A stretch of 64,000 nucleotides of DNA from Vibrio renipiscarius (GCF_000827885.1 NZ_JTKH01000011.1:1-64000), one strand, 5' to 3'. Positions 41,637 through 53,977 are shown, counted from the first letter of the stretch. Made by a program: numbers and translations. The notes: generated by a model from the letters alone, not told the origin.

Positions 41637-42074
41637 TTAGTTGTTATCAATCAGCTGGCTGCCACCAATGGCGATCTTACGTGGTTTCATCGCTTCTGGA
41701 ATTTCGCGCACCAAATCGATGTGCAGCAAACCATTTTCCATTGAAGCACCGGCAACCGTCACGTAATCGGCTAATTGGAATTTACGTTCAAAATCACGTT
41801 CAGCAATACCTTGATAAACGTAGTTTTTGCCTTCTTCCGCTTTACGCTCACCCTTCACAATCAACATGTTCTCATTCTGAGTGAGATCAAGCTGCTCTTC
41901 AGCAAAACCAGCAACCGCCATCGTAATGCGGAAATGATGCTCGTCTTTTTGTTCAATGTTGTACGGAGGGTAACCGCCAGAAGTGTTCTTCGCGCTTTGG
42001 TTTTCCATCAAATGGAACAGACGGTCAAAGCCAATCGCATTACGGTATAGTGGTGAGAAATCAACATTACGCAT
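41637..42074 (-). CDS. ibpA: Small heat shock protein, Hsp20/IbpA family
   Basis: ATP-independent holdase chaperone. The 145 residues start [20 protein letters not shown] as in IbpA. The alpha-crystallin domain spans about residues 36-126 ([20 protein letters not shown] to [10 protein letters not shown]). The C-terminal IAI-type motif near RKIAIGGS mediates oligomer contacts. It is the only IbpA gene here, with no ibpB beside it. AGAGGA precedes the ATG inside a ROSE-like hairpin, suggesting heat control of translation. Confidence 0.95.
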   Translation of the reverse strand: MRNVDFSPLYRNAIGFDRLFHLMENQSAKNTSGGYPPYNIEQKDEHHFRITMAVAGFAEEQLDLTQNENMLIVKGERKAEEGKNYVYQGIAERDFERKFQLADYVTVAGASMENGLLHIDLVREIPEAMKPRKIAIGGSQLIDNN

Positions 42075-42128
42075 AAACCTATCCTCTTAATAAGCAATAG
42101 TCTTAACTCTTAATATGAGCTAAGAGTT
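42075..42128 (-). promoter_or_regulatory. ROSE-like RNA thermometer in the hsp20 leader
   Basis: On the minus strand a first hairpin (AACTCTTA/TAAGAGTT, 42128-42105) is followed by CTATTGCTT-ATTA-AGAGGATAG (42100-42079). The second hairpin pairs the Shine-Dalgarno AGAGGA with a TTGCT-containing strand and leaves an imperfect G-G position. This matches the ROSE element of ibpA-type genes, which melts at heat-shock temperature. Folding was judged by eye. Confidence 0.65.
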
Positions 42129-42390
42129 TTGAAACGACACTCCTCAGGCCAACGTTGGCGCGGGGACATGGGTTCAAATAAATTTTCAAATTATCGACTA
42201 ACCCAAACTATCCTCACTTGAGCGATAGTGGCCAGTCATGTCAGAGGGGCTGTTCTTCTCTTGTTGAGCAAGCTCGCCATTCCTCTTCATTAATAGATAT
42301 GCGGACAGCGGCATTCGCTTTCAAGGGGACGGCGGTTAAATTCATCTCCACCAGCTTCAGAAAACCACAGAGACGACAAACAACAGAAAC

Positions 42391-42418
42391 AAAAAAGCAC
42401 CACCCAAAGGCAGTGCTT
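42391..42418 (-). terminator. Probable gyrB terminator
   Basis: On the minus strand AAGCAC and GTGCTT, with inner CC/GG pairing, are followed by six T. It lies about 155 bp beyond the gyrB stop. The 42129-42390 part of the gap should hold the hsp20 promoter. Sigma-32-like pieces (TTTGAA, CCCATGT or CCCCGC near 42160-42195) are present but their spacing is off. Confidence 0.65.
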
Positions 42419-42498
42419 TCATTTTTATCTTCTCTACGAAAAGAGCTAAACCATTAATTGCTTCGAGGCTAAGTTAGTTCGCATTAGTTCAAGCGAGG

Positions 42499-42525
42499 CT
42501 CACGCAGCATACAAGTGTATGTGAG
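42499..42525. repeat. Imperfect inverted repeat in the gyrB 3' region
   Basis: CTCA/TGAG outer arms and a perfect inner CATACA/TGTATG pair are separated by an asymmetric bulge. It lies 47-73 bp past the gyrB stop, within the transcript upstream of the terminator. It may stabilise the mRNA end; no T-run follows. Confidence 0.45.
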
Positions 42526-42571
42526 TCCGCCGAACGCAGAAATCATGCGTAATAACGACGCATCGCAGTGA

Positions 42572-44995
<2,424 letters not shown>

Positions 44996-45009
44996 TTATC
45001 TTCCGCTAT

Positions 45010-46089
45010 TTATCGTTGTTCTATTGTGCCATGTTCCACATGGAACATCTTGCCATTCTCACCGCGCATGTCGGCAATATGGCTTTCGGTTATAGAACTT
45101 ACAAAAACTTGAGCCCCCGTCTCTTTTAAGCAATCTGCGAGACGCTTACGACGTTGACTATCTAATTCCGATGCAAAGTCATCAATGAGGTAAATGCATT
45201 GCTTTCCGGTCATTTCCGTTAAGTGTTGTCCTTGCGCGACGCGCAATGCACACACCATCAACTTAAGTTGACCACGTGATAGCACATCTTCAACTGGTGT
45301 TGCGTTTACCTTGATGCGTAAATCTGCTTTGTTTGGCCCACTAAAGGTGTAACCTAACGATTGATCACGCTCGAAGTTTTTCTCGAGGAGTTCTTGATAA
45401 GGTGTGTCTTTATCCCAGCCTCGATAATACTTCAATTGAATATCAAATTCTGGCAAAAATAGCTTACATAGTTGCTCAGCTTTGGCGCTCATTTGCTCAA
45501 TATACAGAGCCCGCCATTGGCTTATATTCTCAGCCAAACGCGCCATCTCTTGATCCCAATAGCTGAGTTCTCGATAACTACGCGCGGTTTTTAATAGTGC
45601 ATTGCGTTGCTTGTTTAATCGTTTAAAACGACCCCAAGCATCAAAAAATGCAGGTTCGGTATGAAATACGCCCCAATCAATAAAAGCACGGCGATGTTTA
45701 GGCCCATCCGTCAACAAATCAAACCCTTCAGGGTGAATCAGTTGCAATGGTAGCACTTGCGCGAGCTGAGCTAATTTTTGGCCAGATTGACCGCCTATTT
45801 TAACCTCTGTCGTGCCATCACGCTGCTTATTAATGCCAATTGGTAGCTCAAATTGATCCGAGTTCAAAAAACGGCCATGCACGAACAACTCGTCGCATTC
45901 ATTTTGGATAACTCGCCCAGTCAATGAACTCTTAAATGAGCGGCCATGGCCGAGTAAGTAGATGGCTTCCAGTACGCTGGTTTTGCCACTACCATTGGGA
46001 CCGATAAGAAAGTTAAAGCCTGCTGATAGGTCAATATCACAGGCTCTAATATTTCTAAATTGCTGAATAACGAGGCGAGAAAGCGGCAT
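45010..46089 (-). CDS. recF: DNA replication and repair protein RecF
   Basis: ABC/SMC-like ATPase that with RecO and RecR loads RecA at single-strand gaps. The 359 residues carry Walker [10 protein letters not shown] near residue 31, the family signature region [13 protein letters not shown], and Walker [12 protein letters not shown]. The gene lies 1 bp after the dnaN stop. Its last codons contain an 18-bp parS-like inverted repeat, listed separately. Confidence 0.97.
   Translation of the reverse strand: MPLSRLVIQQFRNIRACDIDLSAGFNFLIGPNGSGKTSVLEAIYLLGHGRSFKSSLTGRVIQNECDELFVHGRFLNSDQFELPIGINKQRDGTTEVKIGGQSGQKLAQLAQVLPLQLIHPEGFDLLTDGPKHRRAFIDWGVFHTEPAFFDAWGRFKRLNKQRNALLKTARSYRELSYWDQEMARLAENISQWRALYIEQMSAKAEQLCKLFLPEFDIQLKYYRGWDKDTPYQELLEKNFERDQSLGYTFSGPNKADLRIKVNATPVEDVLSRGQLKLMVCALRVAQGQHLTEMTGKQCIYLIDDFASELDSQRRKRLADCLKETGAQVFVSSITESHIADMRGENGKMFHVEHGTIEQR
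45031..45048. promoter_or_regulatory. parS-like site inside the recF 3' end
   Basis: ATGTTCCA and TGGAACAT are perfect 8-bp arms around a CA centre. Bacterial parS (TGTTTCACGTGAAACA type) has the same GTTnCAC arms but a CG centre. This site therefore differs in the central dinucleotide (CACATG instead of CACGTG). ParA and ParB are encoded 14 kb away in this window. It may be a weak ParB site or simple coding chance. Confidence 0.4.
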
Positions 46090-46090
46090 G

Positions 46091-47191
46091 CTATAGTCGA
46101 ATCGGCATCACCACGTAAAGTGCGCTGTCATCGTCTGCATTTTCAATTAACGCACTGGCATTAGCATCAGACATCGATAGGCGAACTTTATCGCAACGAA
46201 GCGTATTCAGAACATCCAGAACGTAACTCACGTTAAAACCGATTTCGATCGCGTCACCTTCAAAGGTCACGTCTAACATCTCTTCCGCTTCTTCTTGCTC
46301 TGGGTTATTGGCCGTAATGCGCATTTCGTTATCGGCTAAGTTAACGCGCACACCACGGAATTTTTCATTCGATAGAATCGCGGCACGTGAAAATGCTTGG
46401 CGTAACTCATCACAATCCGCTTCTAGCGTTTTAGTGGTGGTTTGCGGCATTACGCGGCGATAATCAGGGAAACGACCATCCACCAACTTAGAAGTGAAGA
46501 CAAAGTTGTTCACTTCTGCACGCACATTTGAGCTGCCGATCTGGAGAACTACCGGCTGTTCTGGTGCATCCAACAGTTTCACCAACTCTTGCACGCCTTT
46601 GCGTGGCACGATGATTTGTTTTGTCGCAAAATCGGCACCAAGAGACACCAACGATACCGCCATACGGTGGCCATCAGTTGCGACGCTTCGTAGTGTCGTG
46701 CCATCGATTTCAAACAACATGCCGTTAAGGTAGTAACGCACATCTTGGTTCGCCATTGAGAATTGTGTTTTCTCAATCAAACCACGCAGTTCTGCTTGGC
46801 TCAGTGATACTTCGACTTCACTTTGCCAATCTTCGATATTTGGGAAATCATTCGCAGGCAATGTCGCCAATGAGAAACGGCTACGACCAGAACGAACTTG
46901 CACGCGATCGCCTTCAAGAATGAAAGTAATCACAGAGTTATCGGGTAAACCACGACAAATATCGAGGAACTTACGCGATGGCACAGTAATGCTACCCGCT
47001 TCAAAATCCCCTTCGAGCGTCACGCGGCTGATCAACTCTACTTCTAAATCAGTGGCCGTCATGGATAAGGTGTTTTCTTCTACCTTAAGCAATAGGTTTC
47101 CTAAGATAGGCAGGGTTGGACGCCCACCTAAAGCACCCGACACTTGTTGTAGGGGTTTAAGTAGATGACTACGTTCGATGGAAAATTTCAT
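46091..47191 (-). CDS. dnaN: DNA polymerase III beta sliding clamp
   Basis: Ring-shaped dimer that tethers polymerases to DNA. The 366 residues equal E. coli DnaN and comprise three similar clamp domains of about 120 residues. The start [21 protein letters not shown] and the C-terminal [10 protein letters not shown], which forms the hydrophobic peptide-binding pocket, are conserved. The gene lies 87 bp after dnaA, and recF starts 1 bp after its stop. Confidence 0.98.
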   Translation of the reverse strand: MKFSIERSHLLKPLQQVSGALGGRPTLPILGNLLLKVEENTLSMTATDLEVELISRVTLEGDFEAGSITVPSRKFLDICRGLPDNSVITFILEGDRVQVRSGRSRFSLATLPANDFPNIEDWQSEVEVSLSQAELRGLIEKTQFSMANQDVRYYLNGMLFEIDGTTLRSVATDGHRMAVSLVSLGADFATKQIIVPRKGVQELVKLLDAPEQPVVLQIGSSNVRAEVNNFVFTSKLVDGRFPDYRRVMPQTTTKTLEADCDELRQAFSRAAILSNEKFRGVRVNLADNEMRITANNPEQEEAEEMLDVTFEGDAIEIGFNVSYVLDVLNTLRCDKVRLSMSDANASALIENADDDSALYVVMPIRL

Positions 47192-47278
47192 AATGCGCTC
47201 TTGTTTGAATTCGTTATAGCTTTACGTTCGGCTATTGCTTCTTTAGCCAATAGTAGCCACTGCCTAGAATACCGCGAA

Positions 47279-48685
47279 TTACGATGAAAGGGTACGAATC
47301 AAGTTCGAGTAATCTTCTTTGATGTCGTGGCTTTCTTCACGCAGTTGAGCGATTTTACGACAGGCATGCAATACCGTCGTATGGTCACGACCACCAAATG
47401 CATCACCGATCTCAGGCAAACTGTGGTTGGTCAATTCTTTCGACAGAGCCATGGCTAACTGGCGAGGACGCGCAACAGAACGCGAGCGGCGTTTTGACAA
47501 TAAGTCCGCGACTTTAATCTTGTAGTATTCCGCCACGGTTTTTTGAATATTGTCGATGGTCACCAGCTTCTCTTGCAGAGCCAGCAAGTCACGCAGTGCT
47601 TCACGTACAAAATCAATCGTGATTGGGCGACCGGTAAAATTGGCATTTGCAATCACACGGTTTAATGCGCCTTCCAGTTCACGAACGTTTGAACGCAGGC
47701 GCTTAGCAATAAAGAACGCCACTTCATCAGCAAGATGAATTTGGTGATCTTCCGCTTTTTTCATCAAGATCGCGACGCGCGTTTCAAGCTCAGGTGGCTC
47801 AATCGCAACGGTCAAACCCCAACCAAAACGCGATTTCAAGCGATCTTCTACGCCGTTGATCTCTTTCGGATAACGGTCAGACGTTAGAATGATCTGTTGA
47901 TTGCCTTCTAATAAGGCATTGAAAGTGTGGAAGAACTCTTCTTGAGAGCGCTCTTTATTGGCGAAAAATTGAATATCATCGATAAGTAACGCGTCAACAC
48001 TGCGGTAGTAGCGTTTGAACTCTTCAATCGCGTTATTTTGCAGCGCTTTCACCATATCCTGCACAAAACGCTCAGAGTGCATGTAGATAACTTTCGCATT
48101 CGGCTTGTTATCGATAATCGCATTACCCACCGCATGCAACAGGTGGGTTTTACCCAAACCAGTGCCGCCATATAAGAATAATGGGTTGTATGCTGTGCCC
48201 GGATTATCCGAAACCTGACGAGCCGCCGCCAAACCAAGTTGGTTTGATTTACCTTCAACAAAGTTATTGAACTTATGCTTAGGGTTAACGTTAGAGCGAT
48301 GGTTGATATTCGCTAACGCTTTGTCGTCATCGTCCCAGGTCTTATGAACCGGTTTACGCGCTTGCAATTGTGCAGGAGCTGAAGACAGCGCAGCCACATC
48401 CGCAGGCGTACGTTTTGGCGCCGCTTGTGGTGCTGATACGGGGCGACTACCTACTTCAAAACGTAAGTTAGGGATATCGTTACCGCAATACTGTTGCAGT
48501 AAACGATTGATGCTATTGAGGTACTTATCTCGAACCCAATCCAATACAAAACGGTTAGGTGCAAATAAGGTTAGCGTATTGTCACTGAGCTCCGCTTGTA
48601 GCGGACGTACCCACATACTGAATTCTGTAGCTGGTAGCTCTTCTTGAAGCTGTTGCAAACATTGCAACCAAAGCGAAGATGACAC
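47279..48685 (-). CDS. dnaA: Chromosomal replication initiator DnaA
   Basis: AAA+ initiator that binds DnaA boxes at oriC and opens the duplex element. The 468 residues have domain I (about 1-85), a variable domain II with [13 protein letters not shown], and AAA+ domain III with Walker [12 protein letters not shown] and Walker [13 protein letters not shown]-binding domain IV carries the [15 protein letters not shown] signature. The start codon is GTG, as in E. coli. The upstream region is dense in DnaA boxes and GATC sites, indicating autoregulation and sequestration. Confidence 0.98.
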   Translation of the reverse strand: MSSSLWLQCLQQLQEELPATEFSMWVRPLQAELSDNTLTLFAPNRFVLDWVRDKYLNSINRLLQQYCGNDIPNLRFEVGSRPVSAPQAAPKRTPADVAALSSAPAQLQARKPVHKTWDDDDKALANINHRSNVNPKHKFNNFVEGKSNQLGLAAARQVSDNPGTAYNPLFLYGGTGLGKTHLLHAVGNAIIDNKPNAKVIYMHSERFVQDMVKALQNNAIEEFKRYYRSVDALLIDDIQFFANKERSQEEFFHTFNALLEGNQQIILTSDRYPKEINGVEDRLKSRFGWGLTVAIEPPELETRVAILMKKAEDHQIHLADEVAFFIAKRLRSNVRELEGALNRVIANANFTGRPITIDFVREALRDLLALQEKLVTIDNIQKTVAEYYKIKVADLLSKRRSRSVARPRQLAMALSKELTNHSLPEIGDAFGGRDHTTVLHACRKIAQLREESHDIKEDYSNLIRTLSS

Positions 48686-48708
48686 AGTGCCCCCACTCGA
48701 AGTAAATA

Positions 48709-48997
48709 GATCGGAAAAGATTGGCGATTTTACCTGTTGATAACCAAGATCACCAGCGATTGATCGGCGATCCGGTGAATAAGATCCAAGTTATTCACAA
48801 TTTTTCTGCCATTATTCGCGAGATCATCACACCTCATCCCTGTCTTACCCACAATTTGATCCACATTTTGCCTATTTAGCGCAGATCGTCACTTTGGTGA
48901 TAAGTCTGTGAATGAATGTTTTTTTTATTACGTTATCCACAACTTCGTCTTTACCGATTGATTAACGTCTAACAAAGCATGTTCGTACTGTGAATAA
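48709..48997. promoter_or_regulatory. dnaA control region: DnaA boxes and GATC cluster
   Basis: Within the 425-bp gap upstream of dnaA there is one perfect DnaA box (TTATCCACA, 48933-48941) and two consensus variants (TTATTCACA at 48791-48799 and on the minus strand at 48997-48989). A weaker TTATCAACA lies on the minus strand at 48743-48735. Eight GATC sites fall in 179 bp (48709-48887), far above chance. By analogy with E. coli this should allow DnaA autorepression and SeqA sequestration of the promoter after replication. Confidence 0.75.
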
Positions 48998-49110
48998 AGC
49001 CGCTAACAATAAACTTATTACTAACCTGTCTAGGTTATCGCTCTTGGTTATTTATCTAATCAAGCTGCTAGACAGTAGTATTTATTCCCATAATTAGATG
49101 GAGCCTCGCT

Positions 49111-49869
49111 ATGAAAAACTGGATTAAAGCAGCCATTGCTGTATTTGCACTCTCTGCTGCCACGGTACAAGCCGCTGAAACCGCTATCACAGAAGTAAAA
49201 GTTGGCATGTCAGGCCGCTACTTCCCGTTTACCTTTGTGGAAAAAGACAAGCTACAAGGATTTGAAGTGGATTTATGGGATGAAATCGGTCAACGAAATG
49301 GCTATCAAATCGAATACGTTACGGCGAGTTTTTCGGGGTTATTTGGCTTATTAGAAACAGGGCGAATCGATACAATATCGAACCAAATCACCATGACGGA
49401 AGCACGCCAAGCGAAGTTTCTTTTTGCTGACCCTTATGTCGTCGACGGGGCACAAATTACCGTACGAAAAGGCAATGACACCATTCAATCCGTCGATGAT
49501 CTGGCCGGAAAAACGGTCGCAGTCAACCTAGGATCGAACTTTGAACAGCTATTGCGCAGTTTTGACAACGACAATCAGATCAACATTAAAACGTACGATA
49601 CTGGTATTGAGCACGATGTGGCATTAGGCCGGGCTGATGCGTTTGTGATGGATCGCCTTTCCGCGCTGGAATTAATTAAAAAAACAGGATTGCCGCTGCA
49701 ACTGGCTGGCGAACCCTTTGAAACCATCGAAAACGCGTGGCCATTTATCGACAACGCTCGAGGCAAGCAATTACAAGGCGAAGTAAACCAAGCTTTAGCT
49801 GATATGCGTGCCGATGGCAGCTTAAAAACCATTTCTGAAAAATGGTTTGGGGCAGATATCACTCATTAA
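49111..49869 (+). CDS. Polar amino-acid ABC transporter, binding protein
   Basis: A 252-residue periplasmic binding protein (SBP family 3) with a signal peptide cleaved after VQA (residue 21). The pattern PFTFVEKDKLQGFEVDLWDEI and the end SEKWFGADITH resemble cystine-type binders (TcyJ/FliY), so cystine or a related polar amino acid is a reasonable guess, not a proof. GGAG precedes the ATG. A hairpin terminator lies between it and the permease gene, which would give more binding protein than transporter. Confidence 0.9.
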   Translation: MKNWIKAAIAVFALSAATVQAAETAITEVKVGMSGRYFPFTFVEKDKLQGFEVDLWDEIGQRNGYQIEYVTASFSGLFGLLETGRIDTISNQITMTEARQAKFLFADPYVVDGAQITVRKGNDTIQSVDDLAGKTVAVNLGSNFEQLLRSFDNDNQINIKTYDTGIEHDVALGRADAFVMDRLSALELIKKTGLPLQLAGEPFETIENAWPFIDNARGKQLQGEVNQALADMRADGSLKTISEKWFGADITH

Positions 49870-49898
49870 GCACCCCAGCAACACCGTTAACAACGATA

Positions 49899-49927
49899 AA
49901 GGTGGAATCTGATTCCACCTTTTGTTT
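49899..49927 (+). terminator. Intra-operon terminator after the binding-protein gene
   Basis: AAGGTGGAAT and ATTCCACCTT form a 10-bp perfect stem with a 3-nt loop, followed by TTGTTTT. It sits 20 bp before the permease start, inside the operon. Confidence 0.8.
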
Positions 49928-49947
49928 TCTCTTTTAGGTAGGAATTT

Positions 49948-50619
49948 ATGGGATTCGATTTTAACTACATGCTGGAACTGATACCGATCCTGCTTAAATA
50001 TCTCGGTACGACAATGGAAATGGCCACGCTCGGGTTGGTTTTCGCCCTGACATTGGCGGTCATATTGGCCAATATTCGCGTGTTTAGAATCCCTGTACTT
50101 GATCAACTCAGTCAGCTCTACATCAGCTTTTTCCGCGGAACCCCGCTGTTAGTTCAGTTGTTCCTACTTTACTACGGCCTCCCCCAAATCTTCCCGATCA
50201 TGGTTGGGGTGGATGCTTTTAGCGCTGCCGTTATCGGCCTTACTTTGCACTTCGCTGCATACATGGCGGAAACCATTCGCGCTGCGATTATTGGTATCGA
50301 TCGTAGCCAAATGGAAGCCAGTTTGTCCGTCGGTATGACGACCCCTCAAGCCATGCGACGTATTATCTTACCGCAAGCAACGCGAGTCGCATTGCCATCA
50401 CTGATGAATTATTTCATCGATATGATCAAATCCACTTCGCTGGCATTTACCTTAGGTGTCGCGGAAATTATGGCGAAAGCACAGATGGAAGCCTCATCCA
50501 GTTTTCGATTTTTTGAGGCGTTTTTAGCCGTCGCACTGATTTATTGGGGTGTCGTGGTGATTTTGACCCGAGTACAAACATGGGCAGAAGTAAAATTAAA
50601 TAGGGCCTATCTACGATGA
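49948..50619 (+). CDS. Polar amino-acid ABC transporter, permease
   Basis: A 223-residue HisM/GlnP-type inner-membrane permease with about five hydrophobic helices. The cytoplasmic EAA loop reads EASLSVGMTTPQAMRRIILP, which contacts the ATPase. The start MGFDFNYMLELIPILLKYLGTT is typical. AGGTAGGAA precedes the ATG. The stop overlaps the ATPase start (ATGA). Only one permease is encoded, so it should work as a homodimer. Confidence 0.92.
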   Translation: MGFDFNYMLELIPILLKYLGTTMEMATLGLVFALTLAVILANIRVFRIPVLDQLSQLYISFFRGTPLLVQLFLLYYGLPQIFPIMVGVDAFSAAVIGLTLHFAAYMAETIRAAIIGIDRSQMEASLSVGMTTPQAMRRIILPQATRVALPSLMNYFIDMIKSTSLAFTLGVAEIMAKAQMEASSSFRFFEAFLAVALIYWGVVVILTRVQTWAEVKLNRAYLR

Positions 50620-51353
50620 TTCGATTAAATAATATTCATAAACATTTTGGTGATACCGAAGTGTTAAAGGGCATTAATCTTGAGATAAACAAAGGTGAGA
50701 TCATCGTGATTATCGGCTCTAGTGGCACCGGTAAATCAACGCTATTGCGCTGCGTGAACTTCTTAGAACAAGCCAATCAGGGATCGATTCAAATCGATGA
50801 TGTCACGGTTGATAGTGTCAAACACACCAAAGCGGAAGTGCTCTCACTACGACGAAAAACCGCTTTTGTGTTTCAAAACTACGCACTGTTTGCCCACATG
50901 ACAGCACGACAAAACGTTGCTGAAGGACTCATTACCGTACGTGGTTGGAACAAAGCAGAAGCCTTAGAGAAAGCTCAGCAAATACTTGATAATATTGGAC
51001 TTGGTGACAAGGGTGATAGTTATCCAGCCGCACTTTCTGGCGGGCAACAGCAACGCGTTGGGATTGGTAGAGCGATGGCATTACAGCCAGAATTGCTGCT
51101 ATTTGATGAGCCCACCTCCGCGCTTGACCCCGAATGGGTCGGTGAAGTTTTGCAACTGATGAAACAACTCGCCGCACAACATCAAACCATGTTGGTGGTG
51201 ACGCACGAAATGCAATTTGCTAAGGAAGTCGCGGATCGCGTGATCTTCATGGCAGAGGGGCATATTGTTGAACAAGGATCGCCTCAAGAGCTGTTCAATA
51301 ATCCACAAGATCCGAGATTGAAGAAATTCCTCAATCAAGTCGGTGTAGAATAA
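50616..51353 (+). CDS. Polar amino-acid ABC transporter, ATP-binding protein
   Basis: A 245-residue GlnQ/HisP-type ATPase. Walker A is GSSGTGKSTLLR (about 35-46), the ABC signature is LSGGQQQRVGIGRA and Walker B is LLLFDEPTSALDPE, with the H-switch in VVTHEMQF. It is translationally coupled to the permease. Together with the binding protein at 49111 it makes a complete importer, conserved next to rpmH in Vibrio. Confidence 0.95.
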   Translation: MIRLNNIHKHFGDTEVLKGINLEINKGEIIVIIGSSGTGKSTLLRCVNFLEQANQGSIQIDDVTVDSVKHTKAEVLSLRRKTAFVFQNYALFAHMTARQNVAEGLITVRGWNKAEALEKAQQILDNIGLGDKGDSYPAALSGGQQQRVGIGRAMALQPELLLFDEPTSALDPEWVGEVLQLMKQLAAQHQTMLVVTHEMQFAKEVADRVIFMAEGHIVEQGSPQELFNNPQDPRLKKFLNQVGVE

Positions 51354-51439
51354 AGATCAAGATAAGGATCGTTTGATCCTTGAGATTTTGCTCACACTAC
51401 GTATAATCGCCCGACGCGGAATTTCACACACATGAGTCG

Positions 51440-51468
51440 TTGACACAATTTGTGAGTGTGATTACAAT
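51440..51468 (+). promoter_or_regulatory. rpmH-rnpA promoter
   Basis: A perfect -35 TTGACA (51440-51445) and a -10 TACAAT (51463-51468) are separated by 17 bp. The transcript would have a leader of about 105 nt before rpmH. Confidence 0.85.
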
Positions 51469-51580
51469 TCCGCCTCTTTGTTGAGAGGCGTCGGTTGTCC
51501 TCTATATATATAAAGAAGACTCCATGCCCACGCCGGGTTAACTAAAGAACCTAAAACTACTGATCAGTAAGGTATTAATC

Positions 51581-51715
51581 ATGAAACGCACTTTTCAACC
51601 TACAGTTCTAAAGCGCAAGCGTACTCACGGCTTCCGTGCACGCATGGCTACTAAGAACGGCCGTAAGGTTATCAATGCACGTCGTGCAAAAGGCCGTGCG
51701 CGCCTGTCAAAATAA
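51581..51715 (+). CDS. rpmH: 50S ribosomal protein L34
   Basis: A 44-residue, strongly basic ribosomal protein (start [20 protein letters not shown], end RARLSK), identical in length to E. coli L34 apart from the usual 46/44 variation. TAAGG precedes the ATG. rnpA follows after 13 bp, the universal rpmH-rnpA order. Confidence 0.98.
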
Positions 51716-51728
51716 TCATTAGTTTATT

Positions 51729-52085
51729 TTGAATACGTACGCGTTCAATCGGGAGTTACGTTTGTTAACTCCCGAGCATTATCAAAATGTCTTCCAGCAA
51801 GCTCATCGAGCAGGCTCACCCCATTTCACCATCATTGCACGCAATAATAACCTATCTCATCCCCGACTAGGTTTAGCTGTTCCTAAGAAGCAAATTAAAA
51901 CTGCTGTTGGTCGCAACCGCTTTAAGCGCTTATCTCGTGAAAGTTTCCGCAACCATCAACATAAACTTCCAAACAAAGATTTTGTTGTAATTGCTAAGAA
52001 ATCTGCCCAAGATTTAAGCAATGAAGAAATGTTCAACCTACTCGAAAAGCTATGGCAGCGTCTGTCTCGCCCATCACGTGGCTAG
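51729..52085 (+). CDS. rnpA: Ribonuclease P protein component
   Basis: Basic protein subunit of RNase P, which matures tRNA 5' ends. The 118 residues contain the RNR motif ([14 protein letters not shown], about residues 57-70) and LGLAVPKKQ. The start codon is TTG at 51729; this gives the sequence [18 protein letters not shown], typical of Vibrio. The 3' end overlaps yidD by 34 bp in another frame. Confidence 0.96.
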   Translation: MNTYAFNRELRLLTPEHYQNVFQQAHRAGSPHFTIIARNNNLSHPRLGLAVPKKQIKTAVGRNRFKRLSRESFRNHQHKLPNKDFVVIAKKSAQDLSNEEMFNLLEKLWQRLSRPSRG

Positions 52086-52309
52086 CTATCGGCGTAGTCC
52101 GAATCTATCAAGGTCTCATTAGTCCTATTCTCGGACCACGCTGTCGTTTCCATCCAACTTGTTCAAGTTACGCTGTAGAAGCGTTGAAAGCTCACGGTTT
52201 TGTAAAAGGATGTTGGTTATCCAGCAAACGTCTATTAAAATGCCACCCTCTAAGTGAAGGGGGCTTTGACCCCGTTCCACCAATTCAAAAACAAGACAGA
52301 GATAAATAA
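52052..52309 (+). CDS. yidD: Membrane protein insertion efficiency factor YidD
   Basis: An 85-residue amphipathic inner-membrane-associated protein that aids YidC-dependent insertion. The family motif [22 protein letters not shown] with its Cys residues is intact (about residues 28-49), followed by [14 protein letters not shown]. It overlaps rnpA at its start and sits 2 bp before yidC. Confidence 0.96.
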   Translation: MAASVSPITWLAIGVVRIYQGLISPILGPRCRFHPTCSSYAVEALKAHGFVKGCWLSSKRLLKCHPLSEGGFDPVPPIQKQDRDK

Positions 52310-52311
52310 CG

Positions 52312-53931
52312 ATGGATTCTCAACGTAATATCCTGTTAATCGCTCTAGCTTTGGTGTCCTTTCTACTTTACCAGCAATGGAATGTAGCTAAGAATCCAGC
52401 GCCTCAAGCGATTGAACAGGCTCAATCAAGCAGCTCCCTACCTGCACCATCTTTTGCCGATGAGCTTGACCCAGCGCCATCTCAACAGGCAGCTGCAAAA
52501 ATAATTACTGTAACAACGGATGTATTAACTCTGTCTATTGATGCGGTTGGTGGTGATGTTGTTCAAGCCGACCTAAACCAATACTCAGCAGAATTGGATT
52601 CAACAGCACGTTTTGAATTACTGAAAGACGAAGCTGGCCACCAATTTATTGCTCAAAGTGGTCTTGTGGGCCCACAAGGCATCGATTTAAGCAGCACGAA
52701 CCGTCCTGCTTACACTGTAAGCGCAGACAGCTTTACCATGGCTGATGGTCAAGATGAACTACGCATCCCAATGACTTACTCTGCAAACGGTATTGATTAC
52801 ATCAAAACTATCATCGTTAAACGTGGTAGCTATGCCGTTGATGTTGAGTACGAAGTTGTCAACAACTCTGGTGCAAATGCAACGTTCGGTATGTACGCTC
52901 ACTTACGTCAAAACGTAATGGACGACGGTGGCAGCCTAACCATGCCAACTTACCGCGGTGGTGCTTACTCAACTCAAGATGTAAATTATAAAAAATACAG
53001 CTTTGATGATATGCAAGATCGCAACCTGTCTCTTAACCTGACTGATGGTCAAGGTTGGGCAGCGATGATTCAGCATTACTTTGCAGCGGCGTGGATTCCT
53101 CGTGATGAAGCGGGCACAAACTTGTACACACGTGTTATCGGCAACTTGGCTGATATCGGTGTACGCATGCCAAACAAAACGATTGCAAATGGTGACAACG
53201 CAAACTTCACAGCAACACTTTGGGTAGGTCCTAAACTACAAACTCAAATGGCTGAAGTTGCACCGCATCTAGACCTTGTGGTTGACTACGGTTGGCTATG
53301 GTTTATTGCAAAACCACTTCACTCACTGCTTTCATTTATTCACAGCTTCGTGGGTAACTGGGGTGTGGCAATCATCTTCCTAACGTTCATTGTTCGTGGT
53401 GCGATGTACCCACTAACAAAAGCGCAATACACCTCTATGGCGAAAATGCGCATGCTGCAACCAAAACTGGCTGCAATGCGTGAGCGTATCGGCGATGACC
53501 GTCAACGCATGAGCCAAGAGATGATGGAAATGTACAAGAAAGAGAAAGTAAACCCGCTAGGCGGCTGTTTACCTCTGATTCTACAGATGCCTATCTTCAT
53601 TGCACTTTACTGGGCACTAATGGAATCGGTTGAGCTTCGTCACTCTCCATTCTTCGGTTGGATTCATGACTTATCAGCGCAAGACCCGTACTACATCTTG
53701 CCGCTACTGATGGGTGCTTCAATGTTCCTAATCCAGAAGATGAGCCCAACAACGGTTACAGACCCAATGCAGCAGAAGATCATGACCTTTATGCCGGTTA
53801 TGTTTACTTTCTTCTTCCTGTTCTTCCCTTCAGGTCTTGTTCTATACTGGTTGGTATCGAACATTGTAACGCTTATCCAGCAATCGCTAATCTATAAAGC
53901 GCTGGAAAAGAAAGGCTTACATACTAAGTAA
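52312..53931 (+). CDS. yidC: Membrane protein insertase YidC
   Basis: Inner-membrane insertase and Sec partner. The 539 residues have the N-terminal signal-anchor helix ([15 protein letters not shown]), a large periplasmic beta-sandwich domain P1 (about 55-325), then the five-helix core with [19 protein letters not shown] and [20 protein letters not shown]. The last helices end in [11 protein letters not shown]. It matches the E. coli length (548) closely. A terminator follows. Confidence 0.98.
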   Translation: MDSQRNILLIALALVSFLLYQQWNVAKNPAPQAIEQAQSSSSLPAPSFADELDPAPSQQAAAKIITVTTDVLTLSIDAVGGDVVQADLNQYSAELDSTARFELLKDEAGHQFIAQSGLVGPQGIDLSSTNRPAYTVSADSFTMADGQDELRIPMTYSANGIDYIKTIIVKRGSYAVDVEYEVVNNSGANATFGMYAHLRQNVMDDGGSLTMPTYRGGAYSTQDVNYKKYSFDDMQDRNLSLNLTDGQGWAAMIQHYFAAAWIPRDEAGTNLYTRVIGNLADIGVRMPNKTIANGDNANFTATLWVGPKLQTQMAEVAPHLDLVVDYGWLWFIAKPLHSLLSFIHSFVGNWGVAIIFLTFIVRGAMYPLTKAQYTSMAKMRMLQPKLAAMRERIGDDRQRMSQEMMEMYKKEKVNPLGGCLPLILQMPIFIALYWALMESVELRHSPFFGWIHDLSAQDPYYILPLLMGASMFLIQKMSPTTVTDPMQQKIMTFMPVMFTFFFLFFPSGLVLYWLVSNIVTLIQQSLIYKALEKKGLHTK

Positions 53932-53947
53932 GAGTTAATCGAAGATA

Positions 53948-53977
53948 AAAGGCGGCCAAAAGGTCGCCTTTTTTATT
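53948..53977 (+). terminator. Terminator after yidC
   Basis: AAGGCGGCC and GGTCGCCTT form a 9-bp stem (one G-U pair) with a 4-nt loop, followed by six T. Confidence 0.9.

Noticed and set aside
51524-51541. A five-codon ORF (MPTPG) in the rpmH leader
   Set aside because: Too short to judge and no clear ribosome binding site at the right distance.
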